From Pseudolysinimonas_A sp039912695 (GTDB taxonomy: Bacteria; Actinomycetota; Actinomycetes; Actinomycetales; Microbacteriaceae): a stretch of 64,000 nt of DNA. The notes beneath the pieces were generated by a model, which saw only the letters and a list, made by a program, of their open reading frames with translations, was not told where the DNA came from and searched no databases. A program made the translations under genes and the position numbers. The stretch is from contig NZ_JBDSPJ010000012.1 in the NCBI RefSeq assembly GCF_039912695.1, positions 1-64,000 on the forward strand, in the 5' to 3' direction. Of the stretch, positions 58,458 through 64,000 are shown one piece after another (position 1 is the stretch's first letter; each line of letters opens with the position of its first letter).

Positions 58458-59350
58458 AGGGGCGGGCGGCCGCCGATCAGCATGACCGCGCGGGCCGCGA
58501 CGTTCATCGCCGAACGCAAAGCGGCCTCAGGGTCGCGGGAGGCCACCCAGTGGCTCAAGAAGCCGGCGGCCAGCGCGTCACCGGCACCTGTGGTGTCGAT
58601 CAACTTCGCGACCGGTGGTGCCGGCACTTCGACGGGCGCCACCCCCGGGCGGAAGAGGGCCGCCCCGAGCGAACCGCTCGTGAGGATGACGATCGGGGCA
58701 TGGCGGCTCAGTGCCGCACCGATCTTCATCGGATCGCTTTCACCCGTCAGCAGTCGCCCCTCGGCGAGGTTCGCGATCAGAATCTCGCTCCCGCTGATCT
58801 CTGCGAGGAATTGCCCTTCGCCGTGCTGGGCGAGATAGCCGGCCGACCCGGTCGTCACCGAAACAGGGATGCCGCGGGCTTGGGCGCGACGCATGATGTC
58901 GAGTGCCGCGCCTGATCCGCGATCCTTCACGATCGCGTACCCGCTCATGTGCACGACGGCAGCGCCGTCGAGTAGCTCGTCGGTGACCGTCGCGCCCGAG
59001 AGCGCCGCGTTGGCACCACGCTCCGTGAGCATGGTGCGCTCCTCACCCCGGACCAGGATGACGATGGTTCCAGTAGGCAGGCCCAGCTCGACCTGCAAAT
59101 GCGGCGTCACCCCGCCGACCCGAAACAGTTCGGCGTGATTCTCGGCATCCGCGTTGCCGACGGAGCCCACAAAGTCGACCGGGGCGCCCAGGGAACCCAG
59201 CCACGCCGCCGTGTTCGCGGCCGAGCCACCCGGGCGCGGGCGCACCTGCGATTCGGTGTCGGTGTCGGGGATGATCTCGCCGCGCGGCACGACGACGACG
59301 TCGTTCATGATGTCGCCGACCACCAGAATGCGGTCGCGCACGTCGGCCAT
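58454..59350 (-). CDS. psuK: PfkB family carbohydrate kinase, probable pseudouridine kinase
   Basis: A 298-residue ribokinase-type enzyme. Features: ILVVGDIMNDVVV, RPRPGGSAANTAAWLG (sugar site), and LIDTTGAGDALAAGFLSHW, with the anion hole and catalytic aspartate. Its ATG directly follows the TAG of the glycosidase gene (TAGATG), and this pairing marks it as pseudouridine kinase, which phosphorylates pseudouridine before glycosidic cleavage. Confidence 0.85.
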   Translation of the reverse strand: MADVRDRILVVGDIMNDVVVVPRGEIIPDTDTESQVRPRPGGSAANTAAWLGSLGAPVDFVGSVGNADAENHAELFRVGGVTPHLQVELGLPTGTIVILVRGEERTMLTERGANAALSGATVTDELLDGAAVVHMSGYAIVKDRGSGAALDIMRRAQARGIPVSVTTGSAGYLAQHGEGQFLAEISGSEILIANLAEGRLLTGESDPMKIGAALSRHAPIVILTSGSLGAALFRPGVAPVEVPAPPVAKLIDTTGAGDALAAGFLSHWVASRDPEAALRSAMNVAARAVMLIGGRPPL

Positions 59351-60268
59351 CTAACGATCCGCCGAGAGGGCCGACCACGCCTGCGCGATGTCAGCGGCGA
59401 CTGTGACATTGTTGCGGGCCAGGTCGAGGTTGACCTCGAGGCTGCGGCCGCCCGACGCGGTAACGATGTACCCGAGCAGAAACGGGGTGACGGCTTTGCC
59501 GCGCACGCCCGCAGCATCGGCGGCAGCAAAGGCCTCTTCCAACACGCGGTCGTGCTGGTCGGGATCCCACTGCTCGGTGAGCGGCACCGGGTTAGCGACG
59601 ACTATTCCTTGCCGCGCGCCGAGTTCGTCCCGCGCACGCATGATCGCGGCGATCTCCCCGGGGCTATCGACTGCCCAGTCGAGCTGGTACCCCGATTCAC
59701 GCAGCCAGAACGCCGGGAACTCTCGGGTGCCGTAACCGACGACCGGGATGCTGAGCGTCTCGAGTCGCTCGAGAGTGGCGGAGATATCGAGCACACTCTT
59801 CACCCCGGCGCTGACGACCGTGACCGCGCTCTCGGCGATGGTCGGCAGATCGGCCGACTCGTCGAAGGTTGTCGTTGCGCCCCGGTGCACTCCGCCGAGC
59901 CCGCCAGTCGCCATCACTCGAATGCCGGCGAGAGCAGCGAGGCGAACCGTGGCCGCGACTGTCGTGGCTCCCGAACGCCCGAGGGCCGCCAGCACGGGCA
60001 GATCGCGCACGCTGGCCTTGGTGAGGTCCTCGTTGGCGATCCGACGGATGCCCTCGGCATCCAGACCGATGCGCGGCACTCCGTCGAGCACGGCGATCGT
60101 GGCCGGTACGACGCCGCGCTCGCGCAGGATCTCCTCGAACTCGACGGCGGCGGCGTGATTTGCGGGACGCGGCAATCCGTGCGAAATGATCGTCGACTCG
60201 AGCGCGACCACTGGGCGCCCGGCGGCAATGGCCGCGGCGACCTCGGTGGTGAGTAGCGGCGCGAACAT
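59351..60268 (-). CDS. psuG: pseudouridine-5'-phosphate glycosidase
   Basis: A 305-residue enzyme that splits pseudouridine 5'-phosphate into uracil and ribose 5-phosphate. Recognisable parts: VVALESTIISHGLPRPANHA, ATGGLGGVHRGATTTFDESADL, VSAGVKSVLDISATLERLET, PVVGYGTREFPAFW and GIVVANPVPL. The start lies 6 bases after TACCGT on the minus strand. First gene of the psuG-psuK unit. Confidence 0.93.
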   Translation of the reverse strand: MFAPLLTTEVAAAIAAGRPVVALESTIISHGLPRPANHAAAVEFEEILRERGVVPATIAVLDGVPRIGLDAEGIRRIANEDLTKASVRDLPVLAALGRSGATTVAATVRLAALAGIRVMATGGLGGVHRGATTTFDESADLPTIAESAVTVVSAGVKSVLDISATLERLETLSIPVVGYGTREFPAFWLRESGYQLDWAVDSPGEIAAIMRARDELGARQGIVVANPVPLTEQWDPDQHDRVLEEAFAAADAAGVRGKAVTPFLLGYIVTASGGRSLEVNLDLARNNVTVAADIAQAWSALSADR

Positions 60269-60274
60269 CGGTTA

Positions 60275-60280
60275 ACGGTA
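60275..60280 (-). promoter_or_regulatory. -10 box (TACCGT) of psuG-psuK
   Basis: TACCGT on the minus strand, 6 bases before ATG 60268. Confidence 0.45.
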
Positions 60281-60306
60281 CCGGCATCTCTGCTCGCCGC
60301 TCAGCG

Positions 60307-60351
60307 CCCGAGAGACCGAGTGTCGACCCGGCCGACGCGGTGACTCTCGGG
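60307..60351 (-). terminator. hairpin downstream of the flavoprotein operon
   Basis: CCCGAGAG (60307-60314) and CTCTCGGG (60344-60351), with inner ACCG/CGGT pairing, just past the stop of the alkyl-DHAP-synthase-like gene. Candidate terminator. Confidence 0.5.
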
Positions 60352-60356
60352 GACTT

Positions 60357-62165
60357 CTAGCGGCTCGCGGATGCCTTCGCTGACGGCGCTTTTGCGGGTG
60401 CCTTCGCCGCTGACGCCTTCGCGGCGGGCGCCTTCGACACCGGTGCCTTCGCGGCCGGCGACTTCGCATCCGGGATGATCTTGCGCGGGTTGAGGTTGCC
60501 ACCCGGGTCGGTCACCGCGAAGAGTCCCGACATGACGTGAACGCCTTCGGGCGAAATGTCCTGCTCAAGCCACGGGGCATGCTCGAGTCCGACACCGTGG
60601 TGGTGTGAGAGCGTGCCGCCGTTGTCGATGAACGACTGCTGAATCGCGCTCTTCACGACGTCGTACTCGGCGAGCATGTCCTTGCCGCCCACGAACGCGA
60701 AGGTGAAGTACAGGCAGGCACCCGAATGGTACGAGTGCGACAGGTGGCTCATGATCCAGCCCTTCCTGCCGATCTTCTCGTACGCAGCTTCGGCAGCCGC
60801 GTAGGCGCCGTCGTGAAGCTGGGTGAGCTTCGACCACGGGCCGGCCGTCTCCGAGACGTCGCCGGCCGCGCCTCGGTCGAGCAGGAAGTCGCGCAGGTAC
60901 GGGGTGTCGAACTTCTTCTGGTCGTACAGCACGCCCGGTCCGGTGCCCACGCCCATGCCGTTGTGCTTCTTGACGATCTGATCGACGAGAGTTTTTTGGC
61001 GCTTCGCGTGAGAGACGCTGCCCTCGAAGCCGATGAATGAGAGGCAGATGTTTTCCAGGCCACCGGCTTGCTTCGCCCAGCCCTTGTTTTTCATCAGACC
61101 GGGCAGCACGGTGCCGGCGAGGAACTTGTCGAACCCCTTGCGGGCCTTGCTGGTCGCGAGCGAGAAACCGGTCTCGCGAGCGTCGGAGACCCGGGTGATC
61201 GACGGGGTCGCATCCGACTCCGAGATCTCTTGCATCGCGGCGAGACCGGCCTTCCAGTTCGGGAAGAAGTACGCGTAAACGTCACGTTTGGCGGGCTGAC
61301 GGTGCACCTGGGCGGTGACCTCCGTGATGACGCCGAGCCGCCCTTCGCTGCCGAGCACCATCTCGCGGACGCTGGGGCCGCTGGAGGTTGAGGGCAGGGC
61401 GCGAATGACCATGGTTCCGCCGGGACGCGCGACGCGCATCCCGCGGGCGATCTCAGAGATGTCGCCGTACTTGTCGCTCTGCATCCCGGAGGAACGCGTT
61501 GCGACCCAGCCGCCGATTGAGGAGTGCGTGAAGGAGTCGGGGAAGTGCCCGATCGTCCAGCCCTTGGCGTTGAGCTGCGCCTCGAGGTCTGGCCCCAGCG
61601 AGCCGGCCTGGATACGGGCGATGCCCGACTCTTCGTCGATGCTGAGCACCTTGTTGAGGCGACCCAGGTCGAGCGACACAACGATGCGCGACTCGTCCGC
61701 CCGCGGCTCGAGAGAACCAGCGATATTGCTCCCCCCACCGAACGGGATGAGCACCGCATCCGCCGCAACAACCGCGTCGACGACTTTCTGAACCTCAGCC
61801 TCGTCATCGACATAGACGACGAGGTCGGGGAGGCGTTCGATCTTGTTGGCGCGGATGCGAACGAGGTCGCGCAGGCTCTTGCCGTAGGTGTGCACGACGC
61901 GTTCCATGTCATCCGACGTGACATCGTCTTCACCGACGATGCCGGCCAGCGCGGCCGAGAACTTCGCGGTGGTTCGGCTCTTAGGAATCTTCACGTCGGC
62001 GAAAGAAGGCTCCGGCACGGGCTTGGCGGTGTGCAGGTCGAGTCCGACGGCCTGCAGCACGAACGGGGCAAAGTCCGGTTTGTCTTCCCAGTGGAATCCG
62101 ACACCGTCGAAGCCCCAACCCCACCACTTCATGTGGCTGACCTTCTTGTTGTCGGCGTCGGTCAT
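60357..62165 (-). CDS. FAD-binding oxidase, alkyldihydroxyacetonephosphate synthase-like
   Basis: A 602-residue flavoprotein of the vanillyl-alcohol-oxidase superfamily. An N-terminal tag MKWWGWGFDGVGFHWEDKP is typical of the bacterial AGPS group. The PP-loop region is LIPFGGGSNIAGSLEP (~140-155), followed by GHFPDSFTHSSIGGWVATRSSGMQSDKYG, and the C-terminal His triplet is in GGTLSHHHGVGLEHAPWL. AGPS exchanges the acyl chain of acyl-DHAP for a fatty alcohol, creating an ether lipid. The last ~37 residues are a Lys/Ala/Pro-rich tail (SPAAKAPVSKAPAAKASAAK...), histone-H1-like and unusual here. The ATG overlaps the acyltransferase stop (ATGA) and has GAAGGA. Confidence 0.87.
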   Translation of the reverse strand: MTDADNKKVSHMKWWGWGFDGVGFHWEDKPDFAPFVLQAVGLDLHTAKPVPEPSFADVKIPKSRTTAKFSAALAGIVGEDDVTSDDMERVVHTYGKSLRDLVRIRANKIERLPDLVVYVDDEAEVQKVVDAVVAADAVLIPFGGGSNIAGSLEPRADESRIVVSLDLGRLNKVLSIDEESGIARIQAGSLGPDLEAQLNAKGWTIGHFPDSFTHSSIGGWVATRSSGMQSDKYGDISEIARGMRVARPGGTMVIRALPSTSSGPSVREMVLGSEGRLGVITEVTAQVHRQPAKRDVYAYFFPNWKAGLAAMQEISESDATPSITRVSDARETGFSLATSKARKGFDKFLAGTVLPGLMKNKGWAKQAGGLENICLSFIGFEGSVSHAKRQKTLVDQIVKKHNGMGVGTGPGVLYDQKKFDTPYLRDFLLDRGAAGDVSETAGPWSKLTQLHDGAYAAAEAAYEKIGRKGWIMSHLSHSYHSGACLYFTFAFVGGKDMLAEYDVVKSAIQQSFIDNGGTLSHHHGVGLEHAPWLEQDISPEGVHVMSGLFAVTDPGGNLNPRKIIPDAKSPAAKAPVSKAPAAKASAAKAPAKAPSAKASASR

Positions 62166-62929
62166 GATTTCTTTCCTTCTTCGTTCGCGAGGCGCTCGGG
62201 TGAAACGTAGTCGTCGCCCAAGATCTTGGGTGAATATTCGGCGAGCATTCGCTCGATTTCGGCCTTGATGCGAGCCATGAACGCGGTGGGCACTTCGCCG
62301 TCGCGAGCGTACATCGGCTCGCCATAGACCACGCCGACCCGAAGGCGACCGGGTTTGGGCCATTTCGAACCGCGGGGATGCGCGCGACCTGCGCCCACGA
62401 GCGCGACCGGAAGGCAGGGCACCCCGGTCGCCGCCGCGAGCGCCGCGCCACCGGGCTTGAAATGTCCTCGCTTGCGGTAGTCCTTGGCCCGAGTTCCTTC
62501 GGGGAACACCAGGAGCGGCACGCCCTTCTGAAGCAGAACCTTCGCGCTCACGCCGCGCGGGTTGACACCGCTGCGGTCGACGGGGAAGGCGTTAAAGAAG
62601 AGGCCGGTCAGGCCGCGCCGCCACCAGACATCGAAGAAGTAGTCGGCTGCCGCGCCGGCTGCGAGGTAGCGCGACATCCGCATCGGGAGGGAGCCCATGA
62701 TGAGGGGCGCATCGAGGTGGCTGGAGTGGTTGGCGACGATGATGAATGATTTGCCGACGCCTTTGACTTTCTTGACGCCGTGCACCTCGACCTTGACCGT
62801 CGACCAGGCGACGGGGACCAGCAGTCCGCGTTGAGCAACGAAGCGCGCCGCAGCTCTCGCCTTGGATGTGAACCGCTTGGCCTTCTCGGACATAGCCTTC
62901 GTCTTCTCCGCGCGGTCGTCGTCGCTCAC
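62162..62929 (-). CDS. 1-acylglycerol-3-phosphate acyltransferase (PlsC-like)
   Basis: A 255-residue membrane-associated acyltransferase. Block I is IVANHSSHLDAPLIMG (H-x4-D), block III is LVFPEGTRAKD, and block IV contains GVPCLPVALVGAG. It would acylate a lysophospholipid or glycerol-phosphate derivative. Between the SDR and flavoprotein genes with ATGA overlaps on both sides, so the three act together. Confidence 0.88.
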   Translation of the reverse strand: MSDDDRAEKTKAMSEKAKRFTSKARAAARFVAQRGLLVPVAWSTVKVEVHGVKKVKGVGKSFIIVANHSSHLDAPLIMGSLPMRMSRYLAAGAAADYFFDVWWRRGLTGLFFNAFPVDRSGVNPRGVSAKVLLQKGVPLLVFPEGTRAKDYRKRGHFKPGGAALAAATGVPCLPVALVGAGRAHPRGSKWPKPGRLRVGVVYGEPMYARDGEVPTAFMARIKAEIERMLAEYSPKILGDDYVSPERLANEEGKKS

Positions 62930-63708
62930 TCCGTCACGGTACTACTGCGACCCGAAGATATGGCACGGGAGATTGAGCGAACAGCCGACCTCGGGAGATG
63001 CCGGGCGAACCAGATGAGCACCCTGTACCGAACACTCGGTATGGAGATCACCTTGCCGCGGTCGGCATCCTTCAGTGCGGATTTCACCAAAGGATCGGCA
63101 TCGAGCCACATCCAGCTCGGGATGCCGCCCTTTGATATGCCTGCGCGGGAATGGAACTCCGTGTGCACCCAGCCCGGGCACAGTGCGGTCACCGTCACCC
63201 CGCTGCCGTGCAACTCGTTGGACAGTCCCTCGCTGAAGTTGGTCACCCACGCCTTGATCGACGAGTACCCGCTCGACATCGTGATGAAGCCCGCTGTGCT
63301 CGAGACATTGATGATGCGGCCGTGACCGCGGAGGCGCATCGATCGGGCCGCCGCCGCCGCAAGGACGCGCACCGAACGCACCATCACTTCCATCGCGTAG
63401 TCCTGGTCGGTCTGGTCTTCGTCCGACATTCTCGAATGCATGCCGAATCCGGCATTGTTCACGAGGATGTCGACGGGCTTGTCGGTGGCCGAGAGACGGG
63501 CGACGACCTTGTCAACGTCTTTTCGGTTGGCGAGGTCGGCGGGGAGCACCTCGACCTCACGACCCATGCCCCGAAGTTCATGCGCCATCTCTTCAAGACG
63601 GTCCTTGTTGCGCGCGACGAGGACGATGTCGTCCCCCCGCGCAGCGAGTTGCCGGGCGAAGGTGGCGCCGATGCCCGACGTCCCTCCCGTGACCAGAGCG
63701 ATACCCAT
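62926..63708 (-). CDS. short-chain dehydrogenase/reductase
   Basis: A 260-residue SDR enzyme. The cofactor loop is VTGGTSGIGATFARQL; NNAGFGMHS is the NAG strand; the catalytic Ser/Tyr/Lys are in INVSSTAGF and SGYSSIKAW. In an ether-lipid operon it may reduce alkyl-DHAP or act on a fatty aldehyde/alcohol. ATG 63708 lies 7 bases after TATCGT; the longer frame upstream runs into the divergent gene. Confidence 0.88.
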   Translation of the reverse strand: MGIALVTGGTSGIGATFARQLAARGDDIVLVARNKDRLEEMAHELRGMGREVEVLPADLANRKDVDKVVARLSATDKPVDILVNNAGFGMHSRMSDEDQTDQDYAMEVMVRSVRVLAAAAARSMRLRGHGRIINVSSTAGFITMSSGYSSIKAWVTNFSEGLSNELHGSGVTVTALCPGWVHTEFHSRAGISKGGIPSWMWLDADPLVKSALKDADRGKVISIPSVRYRVLIWFARHLPRSAVRSISRAISSGRSSTVTE

Positions 63709-63715
63709 GTCCCTT

Positions 63716-63721
63716 ACGATA
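63716..63721 (-). promoter_or_regulatory. -10 box (TATCGT) of the SDR-PlsC-AGPS operon
   Basis: TATCGT on the minus strand, 7 bases before ATG 63708. Confidence 0.5.
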
Positions 63722-63786
63722 CGTGGAGGGGAATCACCATCCCCACACGGGACGTGCCACCCCCGTACCGAAGGGCCTGACTTCCG

Positions 63787-64000
63787 ATGACGTTCGACGT
63801 ACGCGAGTTTGCTCGCACCGCACGCGGCAGCCACCGCTCCGAATTAAATCTGGATGCGATCGCCGCCGCGGGCATCACGATCGACGCTGCACGCCTGCTG
63901 CGTACGCTGCGCGACCTCGAGCGCTCGACCATGCAACGCATGCGCAATCTGCTGGTCACCGCAACCCACAAAGACGCTCGGGTCACGGCCTTTCTGACCA
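63787..64000 (+). CDS. conserved helical protein of unknown function (partial)
   Basis: The first 71 codons are in the window: MTFDVREFARTARGSHRSEL, then NLDAIAAAGITIDAARLLRTLRDLERSTMQRMRNLL. The sequence is helical and soluble, without a signal peptide. No family named. Divergent from the SDR operon; the gene runs off the right edge. Confidence 0.7.
   Translation, partial: MTFDVREFARTARGSHRSELNLDAIAAAGITIDAARLLRTLRDLERSTMQRMRNLLVTATHKDARVTAFLT

Noticed and set aside
1..64000. CRISPR arrays, rRNA genes, insertion sequences, replication origin
   Set aside because: No regularly spaced repeats, rRNA sequence, transposase motifs or DnaA-box cluster were seen; tRNA-Tyr is the only RNA gene recognised.

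Overview
This window is a high-GC actinobacterial chromosome segment, most likely from the family Microbacteriaceae. The evidence is the complete menaquinone route, an archaeal-type aspartyl-tRNA synthetase, the tiny basic ribosomal protein bS22, DUF4229, a type VII secretion locus, and many genes whose start codon lies 6-8 bases after a TAnnnT -10 box (leaderless mRNAs). No rRNA, CRISPR array, prophage or transposase was seen.

Layout. 1-4180: a diverged inverted duplication (1-580 against 2906-3503) of the junction between an inositol-monophosphatase gene and an M23 peptidase gene. It flanks an alpha-glucosidase gene that has lost its 5' end. 4400-9534: a membrane-anchored HNH protein, a DUF4352 lipoprotein, tRNA-Tyr, a HepT/MntA toxin-antitoxin pair, a lytic transglycosylase, YajQ and two SnoaL-like paralogues. 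9573-25086: cardiolipin synthase, ferredoxin-NADP reductase, and the menaquinone genes (polyprenyl diphosphate synthase, menG, menF, menD, menA, menE, menB, menC) mixed with patatin, PPK2 and small membrane proteins. 25485-29931: the System II cytochrome c maturation operon (histidine phosphatase, resA, ccdA, resB, ccsB). 29987-42001: aspS, small stress proteins, a HAD phosphatase, bS22, an ArsR regulator divergent from Trk potassium uptake genes, proC divergent from a CDF transporter, tadA divergent from upp, and a MarR/hydrolase pair.

42193-56141 is the main accessory locus: a type VII (ESX-like) secretion system in two divergent operons. The rightward operon encodes an FHA protein, a small membrane protein, EccD, a P-loop-like protein that lacks its P-loop, and EccC. 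The leftward operon encodes two WXG100-type proteins, a DUF6177 protein, a DUF6507-like protein, a 751-residue effector ending in an R-S-E ADP-ribosyltransferase domain, and a tail of unknown genes that are immunity candidates. EccB, EccE and a mycosin are absent from the window.

56201-64000: a DUF1772 protein, a MarR/hydrolase pair, the remnant of a photolyase gene, psuG-psuK for pseudouridine breakdown, and a three-gene operon (SDR, acyltransferase, alkyl-DHAP-synthase-like flavoprotein) that points to ether-lipid synthesis.

Intergenic DNA is unusually patterned. Five convergent junctions carry a short direct repeat that copies the end of the upstream gene including its stop codon. Two hairpins with unrelated stems share an identical 22-nt loop. 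All readings come from inspecting the sequence; no database search was run.
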